DNA from: Streptomyces purpureus
Lineage (GTDB): Bacteria > Actinomycetota > Actinomycetes > Streptomycetales > Streptomycetaceae
DNA: 64,000 nucleotides
NCBI RefSeq assembly: GCF_014648195.1
Contig: NZ_BMQQ01000011.1
Span: 1-64,000, forward strand
Direction of reading: 5' to 3'
Shown here in pieces: positions 34,785 to 41,773 of this stretch; position 1 is the first letter of the stretch, and each line of letters begins with the position of its first letter. Below the pieces are notes generated by a model. The model made no database searches. It was given only the letters and a program-made list of their open reading frames with translations, and was not told where the DNA came from. The position numbers were made by a program, and so were the translations under genes.

Positions 34785-34798
34785 ACGCGCCAGATTAT

Positions 34799-34813
34799 CT
34801 GATGTACCGTCAG
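34799..34813. promoter_or_regulatory. Catabolic-regulon palindrome (11/12) abutting a leaderless start
   Basis: CTGATGTACCGTCAG, one mismatch, flanked by TAT and ATT. It ends four bases before the thiolase ATG at 34818, and the embedded TACCGT (34805-34810) fits a TAnnnT -10 hexamer. The operator and core promoter therefore probably coincide. Confidence 0.75.
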
Positions 34814-34817
34814 ATTC

Positions 34818-35990
34818 ATGACTGCCACCCCGCGGACTTCCTCCCGGCGGCGCAAGGTCGCCGTCGTCGGCATATCCCTCTCGGACTGCGGCCGGGTCGA
34901 CGAGGCCACCCCCTACACCCTGCATGCCCAGGCCGCGCGGCGCGCGCTCGCCGACAGCGGGCTCGACCGGTCGGTGATCGACGGGCTGGCGTCGGTCGGG
35001 CTCGGCACGCTCGCCCCGGTCGAGGTCGCCGAGTACCTCGGGCTGCGGCCGCGCTGGGTGGACTCCACCGCCGTGGGCGGCGCCACCTGGGAGGTCATGG
35101 CGGCCCACGCGGCCGACGCGATCGCCGCCGGGCACGCGAACGCGGTCCTTCTGGTGTACGGCGCGACCGCCCGCGCCGACATCAAGGCGGGGCGGCGCAC
35201 CTCCAACCTCTCCTTCGGGGCGCGCGGGCCGCTGCAGTTCGAGGTGGCGCACGGGCACACGCTCGTCGCCAAGTACGCGATGGCCGCGCGCCGCCATATG
35301 CACGAGTACGGCACGACGCTGGAGCAGCTCGCCGAGGTGGCGGTCCAGGCGCGGGCGAACGCCGCACTCAACCCGGAGGCGATGTTCCGCGACCCGATCA
35401 CGGTGGACGACGTCCTGTCCGGGCCGGTGATCGCCGACCCGTTCACCAAGCTGCACTGCTGCATCCGCAGCGACGGCGGCTGCGCGGTACTGCTCGCCGC
35501 CGAGGAGTACGTCCCCGACACGGCGAAGGCACCGGTCTGGATCCTCGGCACCGGCGAGCACGTCTCGCACACGGCGATGTCGCAGTGGGAGGACTTCACG
35601 GTCTCCCCGGCGGCGGTCAGCGGCAGGCTCGCCTTCGAACGGGCCGGGGTGGGCCCGGAGGACATCGACTTCGCCGAGATCTACGACGCCTTCACCTACA
35701 TGACGCTGGTGACCCTGGAGGACCTGGGCTTCTGCGCCAAGGGCGAGGGCGGACCGTTCGTGGAGGAGAAGGGCCGGCTGCCGGTCAACACCGACGGCGG
35801 CGGGCTCTCGGCCTGCCATCCGGGGATGCGGGGCCTGTTCTTGCTTGTGGAGGCTGTGCGGCAGTTACGCGGCGAGGCCCCGGGACTCCAGGTTCGGCGC
35901 CCTGACGGAAGCCTGCCGGAGCTGGCGGTGGCCTCGGGGACGGGGGGCTGGTTCTGCTCGTCGGGGACGGTGGTGCTGGGGCGGGGGTGA
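34818..35990 (+). CDS. Ltp-type thiolase, TTA-containing and probably leaderless
   Basis: A 390-residue thiolase-fold protein: VGISLSDCGRVDEATP, WVDSTAVGGATWEVMAAHAA, EIYDAFTYMTLVTLEDLGFC and PVNTDGGGLSACHPG. It is paralogous to the protein at 24607 and belongs to the lipid-transfer branch. It has no adjacent DUF35 partner; the DUF35 at 39324 in the same regulon is a candidate. The ATG has no ribosome site and is four bases from the operator, so a leaderless message is likely. Codon 350 (35865-35867, in RQLRGE) is TTA, so completion should depend on the bldA tRNA. Confidence 0.87.
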   Translation: MTATPRTSSRRRKVAVVGISLSDCGRVDEATPYTLHAQAARRALADSGLDRSVIDGLASVGLGTLAPVEVAEYLGLRPRWVDSTAVGGATWEVMAAHAADAIAAGHANAVLLVYGATARADIKAGRRTSNLSFGARGPLQFEVAHGHTLVAKYAMAARRHMHEYGTTLEQLAEVAVQARANAALNPEAMFRDPITVDDVLSGPVIADPFTKLHCCIRSDGGCAVLLAAEEYVPDTAKAPVWILGTGEHVSHTAMSQWEDFTVSPAAVSGRLAFERAGVGPEDIDFAEIYDAFTYMTLVTLEDLGFCAKGEGGPFVEEKGRLPVNTDGGGLSACHPGMRGLFLLVEAVRQLRGEAPGLQVRRPDGSLPELAVASGTGGWFCSSGTVVLGRG

Positions 35991-36070
35991 GGGCGGGACG
36001 GAAGCGGGCGCGTGCGGGGGCATCCAGAAGGCGGCGCACGCCATCCCGGTCAGGGACTACGGGACGTACG

Positions 36071-36112
36071 AGGTCAGCGCGGCTCCCCGGTAGGTCAGCG
36101 CGGTTCCCCGGC
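36071..36112. repeat. Two tandem 21-bp repeats
   Basis: AGGTCAGCGCGGCTCCCCGGT is followed directly by a near-identical copy (one C/T difference in the core). It lies in the 256-bp gap between the thiolase and the PNPOx-family gene. The rest of that gap shows no convincing gene. Confidence 0.6.
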
Positions 36113-36246
36113 CGGTTCCCGTGCCTCGATGAGGAAGCGGGTGGAGTGGGCCACGAACGGCCCCTCGGCCACGATCCGCTCATGCGGCTCCCGCAGCCGG
36201 TGGGGGCGGGTGCGGCCGCGCGGGTCCGGGGGCGAATGATGGGGGC

Positions 36247-36930
36247 ATGACCGGATCCGGTGATGACCTCGCGGCCCGTTTTCAGCAGACCCTCCGCTCC
36301 CTGCGGGTGTGGGACACGGAGCTGCCCTCCTTCGACCCGGCCGCCGTGCCCGACGATCCGCTCGCGCTGTTCCACGCGTGGTTCGTGGCGGCCGCGGAGG
36401 CCGGGCAGACCGAGCCGCACACCATGTCGCTGGCGACCGTCGACGAGCACGGCCGGCCGGACGTACGGACGCTGATGCTGCACGGCGCCGACGAGCGGGG
36501 CTGGCACTTCGCCTCGCACGCCACCAGCGCGAAGGGCCGCCAGCTGGCCGCCCGCCCCGAGGCGGCGCTCGGCTTCTACTGGCCCGCGCAGGGCCGCCAG
36601 ATCCGGGTCCGGGGCCAGGTCACCACCGGCACCCCCGAGGAGGCCGACGCCGACCTGCGGGTCCGCTCCACGGGCGCGCTGGCCTCCGCCCTCGTCGGCC
36701 ACCAGAGCGAGGTCCTCGACTCCCCCGAGACCCTGCACCAGGCAAGCCAGTCCGCATGGGAACGCGCCCAGGCGGACCCTGACGCCCGCTCGGCGACCTG
36801 GACGACGTACGCCCTCGCGGCACGCGAGGTCGAGTTCTTCCAGGGCGACGACCGCCGCCGCCACATCCGACTGCGCTACGTCAGCGCCGCGGGGGGCGCG
36901 GGCTGGACGCGCCACCTGCTCTGGCCCTGA
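36247..36930 (+). CDS. Pyridoxamine 5'-phosphate oxidase (PdxH/PhzG)-family flavoprotein
   Basis: A 227-residue FMN split-barrel protein: EPHTMSLATVDEHGRPDVRTLMLHG, HFASHATSAKGRQLAARP and YWPAQGRQIRVRGQV, ending HIRLRY and GWTRHLLWP. The first two blocks are the FMN and substrate site of PdxH, which oxidises pyridoxamine/pyridoxine phosphate to PLP. The C-terminal signature differs from canonical PdxH (usually R-x-x-L-R-Y then L-x-P), so a PhzG-like or other pyridoxine oxidase role is possible. Stand-alone gene, no regulon palindrome. Confidence 0.82.
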   Translation: MTGSGDDLAARFQQTLRSLRVWDTELPSFDPAAVPDDPLALFHAWFVAAAEAGQTEPHTMSLATVDEHGRPDVRTLMLHGADERGWHFASHATSAKGRQLAARPEAALGFYWPAQGRQIRVRGQVTTGTPEEADADLRVRSTGALASALVGHQSEVLDSPETLHQASQSAWERAQADPDARSATWTTYALAAREVEFFQGDDRRRHIRLRYVSAAGGAGWTRHLLWP

Positions 36931-37541
36931 CCGTCGGCCGCGACGGGGACGGGCGCCGGGCCCGGTCGGTGGCCGCACCGCCTCGCCCACCTCATCCGGC
37001 CCGCCCGGCCGGGGCGGTCGGGCCGGGGCGGTCGGGCCGGGGCACGACCGGGTACCCAGCCGACAGCCGCACGGCCTCGCCCGGCGCGCCGGGCGGTCGC
37101 CCGGGCCAAGACCAGGCATCCCGACGGCAGCCGCACGGCCTCGGCCACCTCAACCGGCCCGGCCCGGGGCGGTCGGGCCGGGGCACGACCGGGTACCCAG
37201 CCGACAACCGCACGGCCTCGCCCGGCGCGCCGGGCGGTCGCCCGGGCCAAGACCAGGCATCCCGACGGCAGCCGCACGGCCTCGCCCGGCGCGCCGGGCG
37301 GTCGCCCGGGCCAAGACCAGGCATCCCGACGGCAGCCGCACGGCCTCGGCCTGCACGCCCACGGGGACACGACCGGCCGACCCCGCACACCGCCCGCAGC
37401 CGCACGAGCCCTCGCCCGATGCGCCGCCGAGGCCGGCGCCCGAGCCACCACCCGGCATCCGCCCGCAGCCGCACGGGCCCTCGCCCGGCGCGCCGGCCCG
37501 GCGGGCGCTCCGGCCGTCACACGGCGCCCGCCGCCGGCCGC
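36931..37541. other. 611-bp gene-free, repeat-filled spacer
   Basis: No credible gene is seen on either strand: open frames here are Arg/Ala/Gly/Pro-rich and internally repetitive. The spacer holds the 141-bp and 64-bp repeats described separately, and diverged copies of the core near 37396 and 37465. It lies between the 3' ends of the PNPOx gene and a minus-strand SDR gene, a place where inserted repeats disturb nothing. Confidence 0.7.
37023..37348. repeat. Nested direct repeats (two 121-bp copies, then a 64-bp tandem copy)
   Basis: A 121-bp block at 37023-37143 recurs at 37164-37284, a 141-bp offset, with only about one base change (ACAG to ACAA near 37207). The last 64 bp of the second copy (37221-37284) is duplicated in tandem at 37285-37348. 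Each unit contains the perfect 14-bp palindrome CCCGGCGCGCCGGG and the word GCAGCCGCACGGCCTCG. The near-identity implies recent duplication or gene conversion. Confidence 0.85.
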
Positions 37542-38288
37542 TCAGGCGTTCGTGCCCGAGTCCACCGTGAACGACGCGCCCGTGACGCCCCGGCCGGCCG
37601 GGCCCGCCAGGTAGGCCACCGTTGCCGCTATCTCGGCCGGGGCCAGGTAGCTGCCCAGTGCTGACAGGCTTCGCTGGGTGTCGGCCAGTTCGCCGTCCGC
37701 CGGGTTCATGTCGGTGTCGGTGGAGCCGGGCTGCACCAGGTTGACCGTGATGCCGCGCGGGCCCAGTTCCCGGGCGAGCGCACGGGTCATGCCGCTGAGC
37801 GCCGACTTGCTCATGGAGTAGAGCACGCTGCCGGCGAAGGGCACCCGGTCCGCGAGGTTGCTGCCGATGCTGATGATCCGGCCGCCCTCCGGCAGGTGCG
37901 CCAGCGCGGCGCGCGAGCCGAGGAAGACGGCGCGGACGTTGACCGCGAGCGTCCGGTCGACCTCCTCCAGGGAGATGTCCTCGACCGGGCCGAAGACGCC
38001 GATCCCGGCGTTGTTGACCAGGATGTCCAGCCGCCCGAGTTCCGCCGCCGTCCGCTCGACCGCGGCCTCGACCGCCCGCGCGTCCGCCGAGTCCGCCTCG
38101 ATCGCCAGCGCGCGCCGCCCCAGCGCCTCGATCTCGGCCACGACCTCCTGCGCCTTCGCCTTGGAAGAGGCGCTGGAGTGGGTGAGTGCAACATCCGCGC
38201 CCTCCGCCGCCAGCCGGCGCGCGACCGCCGCCCCGATCCCCCTGCTGCCACCCGTCACCAGCACGACCTTGCCCGCGAGCTCGCTCAC
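37542..38288 (-). CDS. SDR-family oxidoreductase (FabG-like), paired with a divergent TetR gene
   Basis: A 248-residue short-chain dehydrogenase: VLVTGGSRGIGAAVARRLA, NNAGIGVFGP, Ser in IISIGSNLADR, YSMSKSA (Tyr-x3-Lys) and a C-terminal TGASFTVDSG. The GTG at 38288 has GGGGAG five bases upstream; ATG 38300 or 38318 would extend it through an operator-like palindrome. Divergent from the TetR gene at 38392, the standard layout of a TetR-repressed oxidoreductase. The palindrome in its promoter differs from the catabolic-regulon motif, so it is separately controlled. Confidence 0.9.
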   Translation of the reverse strand: MSELAGKVVLVTGGSRGIGAAVARRLAAEGADVALTHSSASSKAKAQEVVAEIEALGRRALAIEADSADARAVEAAVERTAAELGRLDILVNNAGIGVFGPVEDISLEEVDRTLAVNVRAVFLGSRAALAHLPEGGRIISIGSNLADRVPFAGSVLYSMSKSALSGMTRALARELGPRGITVNLVQPGSTDTDMNPADGELADTQRSLSALGSYLAPAEIAATVAYLAGPAGRGVTGASFTVDSGTNA

Positions 38289-38298
38289 GCCACTCCCC

Positions 38299-38324
38299 AT
38301 TTCTATGTTGATCAGCACAGAAAT
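38299..38324. promoter_or_regulatory. Palindromic operator between SDR and TetR genes
   Basis: ATTTCT (38299-38304) and AGAAAT (38319-38324) flank a near-palindromic TGTTGATCAGCA. A related word, GACCGACACAGAAA, lies close to the TetR start (near 38366-38380). Both probably bind the divergently encoded TetR protein. Confidence 0.5.
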
Positions 38325-38391
38325 GAGATCACGCCCCGACCGGCCACGTCAAGGCATATATTTACTGACCGACACAGAAAAAGGAGGGAGC

Positions 38392-39024
38392 ATGGCCGGC
38401 CGCGGACGCCCCCGGAAGTTCGACCGCACGACAGCCCTCGAACGCGCGATGGAGGTGTTCTGGCAGCACGGTTACGAGTCGACCTCGATGACCGACCTCA
38501 CCACCGCCATGGGCATCAACTCCCCCAGCCTCTACGCCGCGTTCGGCTCCAAGGAGGAGCTGTTCCGCGAATCCGTGGCGCTGTACGACGCCACCGAGGG
38601 CGCACCCTCCTCGCGTGCGCTCACCGACGCCCCCACCGCCCGCGCCGCCGTCGAGGCGCTGCTGCGGGCGAACGCCCGCGCCTACACCGAGAGCGGCCGC
38701 CCCAGCGGCTGCATGATCGTGCTGGCCGCCACGAACTGCTCCGACGCCAACGCGCCCGTACAGGACTACCTCGCGCAGTGGCGCAGGAACGGGCTCCAGG
38801 AGCTGACCCGCCGCCTGGACCAGGGCGTACGGGACGGCGACCTCACCGAGGGCGCCGACACCGCCGCCGTCGCCGCCTTCTACACCACCGTGGTCCAGGG
38901 CATGTCCGTCCAGGCCCGCGACGGCGCCACACGGGCGGACCTGGAGCGGATCGCGGAGCGAGCGATGGCGGCCTGGGACGCCGTCACCGCGCCGCCGCCG
39001 CTCATGGCGCGCACCATGGAGTGA
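38392..39024 (+). CDS. TetR-family repressor of the divergent SDR gene
   Basis: A 210-residue TetR protein: RGRPRKFDRTTALERAMEVF, then HGYESTSMTDLTTAMGINSPSLYAAFGSKEELF as the helix-turn-helix, with a C-terminal tetracyclin-repressor-like domain (SGCMIVLAATNCSDANAPVQ). The latter pattern, with Cys in the ligand domain, occurs in repressors of divergently transcribed SDR genes that sense reactive electrophiles or quinones; ligand unknown. AAGGAGG gives an excellent ribosome site. Not the best candidate for the catabolic regulon because it has its own local operator. Confidence 0.9.
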   Translation: MAGRGRPRKFDRTTALERAMEVFWQHGYESTSMTDLTTAMGINSPSLYAAFGSKEELFRESVALYDATEGAPSSRALTDAPTARAAVEALLRANARAYTESGRPSGCMIVLAATNCSDANAPVQDYLAQWRRNGLQELTRRLDQGVRDGDLTEGADTAAVAAFYTTVVQGMSVQARDGATRADLERIAERAMAAWDAVTAPPPLMARTME

Positions 39025-39059
39025 GGGAAGGAAACAGACATCCCGGAGGTGTGGATTCC

Positions 39060-39308
39060 ATGGGCACGTACATGGATGTCCATCGCGGCATGGTGGGCAT
39101 AACGGCCGAGCAGCTCAACGAGGCGCACCAGGCGGACCTCGCCATCGAGAAGGACGAGGGCGTGCACTTCAGGCACGCGTGGGCGGACCCGAAGTCCGGG
39201 ACGGTCTACTGCCTGTCCGACGCACCGTCGGCGGAGGCCGTCCAGCGCATCCATGAACGGACCGGGCACGCGGCGGACGAGATCCACCCGGTGCCGCTCG
39301 CGGTGTGA
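39060..39308 (+). CDS. DUF4242 nickel-binding-like small protein (SCO4226 type)
   Basis: An 82-residue single-domain ferredoxin-like protein: YMDVHRGMVGITAEQLNEAH, FRHAWADPKSGTVYCLSDAP and HERTGHAADEIHPVPLAV. This is the DUF4242 family, whose S. coelicolor member SCO4226 binds nickel (from memory). Conserved His residues in DVHRG and FRHAWAD could be ligands. GGAGG lies nine bases before the ATG. It follows the TetR gene by 35 bp and may be cotranscribed. Confidence 0.82.
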   Translation: MGTYMDVHRGMVGITAEQLNEAHQADLAIEKDEGVHFRHAWADPKSGTVYCLSDAPSAEAVQRIHERTGHAADEIHPVPLAV

Positions 39309-39323
39309 CGGGAGCCCGGGCCC

Positions 39324-39728
39324 TCAGCGCGCGGCCGGTCCGAAGACGGGCACGGCGACGCCCTGCGGGCCCTCCTCCCGGAAGGTGGCCTCCAGGTCCA
39401 TCCCGATCCTCAGGTCTCCTTCCGGGCACCCGACGATCTCGGTCATCATCCTCGGCCCCTCGGCCAGATCCACGACCGCGGCCGTGTAGGGCGTCCGCGC
39501 GCCGAACGGCGGCAGGTCGTTCCGGTGGACCACCGACCAGGTGTAGAGCGTGGCCCGGCCGCTCGCCCGCTCCCAGGTCACGCTCTCGCTCCAGCAGTAC
39601 GGGCAGAACTCGCGCGGGTAGTGGTGGGCGCGCGCGCAGTCCCGACAGCGCCTGATCAGCAGCCGCCCCTCGGCGGCGGCGTCCCAGTACGGGCGGGTGA
39701 AGGCGTCGATCTCCGGTACGGCGGTCAT
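39324..39728 (-). CDS. DUF35 Zn-ribbon/OB-fold protein
   Basis: A 134-residue protein: an N-terminal helix (FTRPYWDAAAEGRLLIRRC), zinc ribbon CRDC and CPYC, and an OB-fold (LYTWSVVHRNDLPPFG, PYTAAVVDL). This is a second DUF35 in the regulon, here without an adjacent thiolase; the Ltp-type thiolase at 34818 is a plausible partner. Its ATG overlaps the stop of the DoxX gene (TGATG), so the two are coupled under the palindrome at 40199. Confidence 0.9.
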   Translation of the reverse strand: MTAVPEIDAFTRPYWDAAAEGRLLIRRCRDCARAHHYPREFCPYCWSESVTWERASGRATLYTWSVVHRNDLPPFGARTPYTAAVVDLAEGPRMMTEIVGCPEGDLRIGMDLEATFREEGPQGVAVPVFGPAAR

Positions 39729-40177
39729 CAGAAGAGCCCGATCGCGTGGTCGAGGGACCAGGTCTGCCAGGACATGGCGAACAGCGCGACGAGGGAGATC
39801 AGCGCCATCATCGCGTTCTGTCCCTGCTCGGCCCAGTCGTGGATCATCAGGGTCAGGTAGAGCAGGTTGAGCAGCAGGCCCCCGACGAGCGCGACGGGCG
39901 TGAGGAAGCCGACGACCAGGCCGAGCCCCAGGGCGAGTTCGGCGTGGACGACGACGTACGCCATGGCCTTCGGGCGGGGCGCGACCACCCGGTCGAAGCC
40001 GGCCCGGACCGCGGGCCACTTGTGCTTGGCGGCCACGTCGGCGGCCCAGGCGATGCCCGTGCCGCGCTCGAGCCAGCCCTTCTTGTCCTTGTGGCGCCAG
40101 CTCTCCAGCCACCACAGACCGAGGCCGATACGGAGGACGGCGAGCCATTCGCCGCCGGTGAGCCAGACGGTCTGCAT
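39728..40177 (-). CDS. DoxX-family membrane protein
   Basis: A 149-residue protein with about four membrane segments: LAVLRIGLGLWWLESW at the N-terminus, HAELALGLGLVVGFLTPVAL, LLLNLLYLTLMIHDW and MALISLVALFAMSW. It is of the DoxX type, which has been linked to quinone or thiosulfate redox and to oxidative stress, but the role here is unknown. The ATG at 40177 has GGAAGGGG upstream; an ATG at 40198 directly abuts the operator. It heads a two-gene operon with DUF35. Confidence 0.85.
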   Translation of the reverse strand: MQTVWLTGGEWLAVLRIGLGLWWLESWRHKDKKGWLERGTGIAWAADVAAKHKWPAVRAGFDRVVAPRPKAMAYVVVHAELALGLGLVVGFLTPVALVGGLLLNLLYLTLMIHDWAEQGQNAMMALISLVALFAMSWQTWSLDHAIGLF

Positions 40178-40198
40178 CCCGGACCCCTTCCCACTCAT

Positions 40199-40213
40199 CT
40201 GACGGTACGTCAG
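40199..40213. promoter_or_regulatory. Catabolic-regulon palindrome, perfect copy
   Basis: CTGACGGTACGTCAG, 12 of 12, 21 bases upstream of the DoxX start used here. On the minus strand it contains TACCGT, a possible -10 hexamer, as at 34799. Confidence 0.8.
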
Positions 40214-40325
40214 TTCAGCGGATGGCGCCCCGCGGCGCAAGGGGCGTGCGGGCGTGATCGATTCGCAACCGAACCCCCTCTCGGCCGAGACCCATCAAGT
40301 GAGCACGCCGTTACGCTGAGCATCC

Positions 40326-41510
40326 ATGGACAGAACCACCGACGACAGACCCGTCTATGTGATCGGCGCGGGACCCGGCGGCCTCGCCGTCGCCGCCGCA
40401 CTGCGCCGGCGGGGCGTACGGGCCGTCGTGTTGGAGAAGTCCGACGCCGTCGGCGCGTCCTGGCGCGGCCACTACGACCGGCTGCGGCTGCACACCACCC
40501 GGCGGCTCTCCGCGCTGCCGGGCATGCCCATACCCCGCTCCTTCGGCCGCTGGGTCTCCCGCGACAACCTGGTGCGCTATCTGGAGACCTACGCCGACCT
40601 GCACGAACTGGAGATAGTGACGGGCGTCGAGGTCTCCCGTGTCGAGCGGGCCGAGCCGTCCGGGCAGCCCGGGAGCCGGGGCCCGGAGTGGGTGCTGCAC
40701 GCGACCGGTGGGCGGCGGCTGACAGGACGCGCGGTCGTGGTCGCCACCGGCTACAACCACACCCCCCGCCTGCCGGAGTGGCCCGGTCTCCCTTCGTACG
40801 AAGGGGAGTTCCTGCACGCGTCCTCCTACCGCAACGCCGCGCCGTACGCCGGCAAGGACGTCCTGGTCGTCGGGGTGGGCAACACCGGCGCCGAGATCGC
40901 CGTCGATCTCGCGGAGGGCGGCGCGGCGCGGGTACGGCTCGCGATCCGTACCGCCCCGCACATCGTGCGCCGCTCCACGGCCGGCTGGCCCGCGCAGCGC
41001 AGCGGCATCCTGGCGCGCAGACTGCCGGCGTGGTTCGTGGACCGGGCCGGTGCCGTACTGGGCCGGATCTCCGTGCCCGACCTGTCGGAGCGCGGGCTGC
41101 CCCGCCCGGAGACAGGGCTGTTGTCGCGGGCGCGGCAGGGGGCTGTGCCGGTCCAGGACGTGGGGCTGATCGCCGCGGTAAGGATCGGCCGGGTCGAACC
41201 GGTCGCGGCCGTCGAGGCGTTCAAGGACGGCAAGGTCGTCCTCACGGACGGCGAGCACCTCGCCCCGGACGTGGTGATCGCCGCGACCGGCTACGAACGG
41301 GCCCTGGAGGGCCTGGTAGGCCATCTGGGCGTGCTGGACGAGCGCGGCCGCCCGCTGGCGCACGGCGGGCGCAGCCCGGCGGGGGCTCCGGGGCTGTACT
41401 TCACAGGCTTCACCAATCCGATCAGCGGCATGCTCCGCGAACTGGCCATCGATGCCCGGAAGATCGCCACGGCGCTGGCCCGGACGGCCAGGACGGCCAG
41501 GAAGTCCTGA
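40326..41510 (+). CDS. FAD/NAD(P)-binding flavin monooxygenase-like protein (CzcO/FMO group)
   Basis: A 394-residue flavoprotein with two dinucleotide folds: VIGAGPGGLAVAAALRRRG (FAD) and VLVVGVGNTGAEIAVDLAEG (NADPH). It also has SWRGHYDRLRLHT and VVATGYNHTPRLP, a degenerate ATG motif. It resembles FMO/Baeyer-Villiger relatives but is shorter and lacks an obvious Baeyer-Villiger fingerprint. It could oxygenate a ketone, N or S centre. It has no regulon palindrome upstream and a poor ribosome site, so membership of the pathway is uncertain. Confidence 0.87.
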   Translation: MDRTTDDRPVYVIGAGPGGLAVAAALRRRGVRAVVLEKSDAVGASWRGHYDRLRLHTTRRLSALPGMPIPRSFGRWVSRDNLVRYLETYADLHELEIVTGVEVSRVERAEPSGQPGSRGPEWVLHATGGRRLTGRAVVVATGYNHTPRLPEWPGLPSYEGEFLHASSYRNAAPYAGKDVLVVGVGNTGAEIAVDLAEGGAARVRLAIRTAPHIVRRSTAGWPAQRSGILARRLPAWFVDRAGAVLGRISVPDLSERGLPRPETGLLSRARQGAVPVQDVGLIAAVRIGRVEPVAAVEAFKDGKVVLTDGEHLAPDVVIAATGYERALEGLVGHLGVLDERGRPLAHGGRSPAGAPGLYFTGFTNPISGMLRELAIDARKIATALARTARTARKS

Positions 41511-41655
41511 CCGCCCGGCCCGCCCCACTCACACCGGTGCGTTGAACCCGCTCCAGCCGGCACCGGTATGGCTGAACAAGTGACTTCCCCCAGGGGGAAC
41601 GGTCGGGCACGGTGGGGAGCATCGCGCGACCCCAAGACGGTCGGCCGACTCGAAG

Positions 41656-41677
41656 GTTGTGCGCGGTCACGCACAAC
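41656..41677. terminator. Hairpin between the FMO-like and acyl-CoA ligase genes
   Basis: GTTGTGCG (41656-41663) and CGCACAAC (41670-41677) form a perfect 8-bp stem with a 6-base loop, 146 bp after the FMO-like stop and just upstream of the double operator. It may end FMO-like transcription or be a second regulatory palindrome. Confidence 0.4.
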
Positions 41678-41700
41678 ACCTTTACCTGCACGACCGGTTC

Positions 41701-41715
41701 CTGACATGTCGTCAG
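41701..41715. promoter_or_regulatory. Catabolic-regulon palindrome (11/12), first of two
   Basis: CTGACATGTCGTCAG, one mismatch. It lies 24 bp from a second copy at 41725, both upstream of the NDP-forming acyl-CoA ligase. Confidence 0.72.
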
Positions 41716-41724
41716 TTCGCTAAT

Positions 41725-41739
41725 CTGACTATGCGTCAG
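41725..41739. promoter_or_regulatory. Catabolic-regulon palindrome (11/12), second of two
   Basis: CTGACTATGCGTCAG, one mismatch, flanked by AAT and TTC. It stands 34 bases before the ATG at 41774 and directly before the alternative GTG at 41744. Confidence 0.75.
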
Positions 41740-41773
41740 TTCAGTGTTGCCGACGAGCAGGAGCGGGCGGACG

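Noticed and set aside
36094..36183. Minus-strand open stretch reading ERIVAEGPFVAHSTRFLIEA near the PNPOx-family promoter
   Set aside because: It looks protein-like but has no usable start and extends upstream into low-complexity sequence. It is possibly a remnant but cannot be supported as a gene.
37023..37348. CRISPR-like repeats
   Set aside because: The units are long, contiguous and lack unique spacers of constant size, and no cas genes are present; they are plain duplications.
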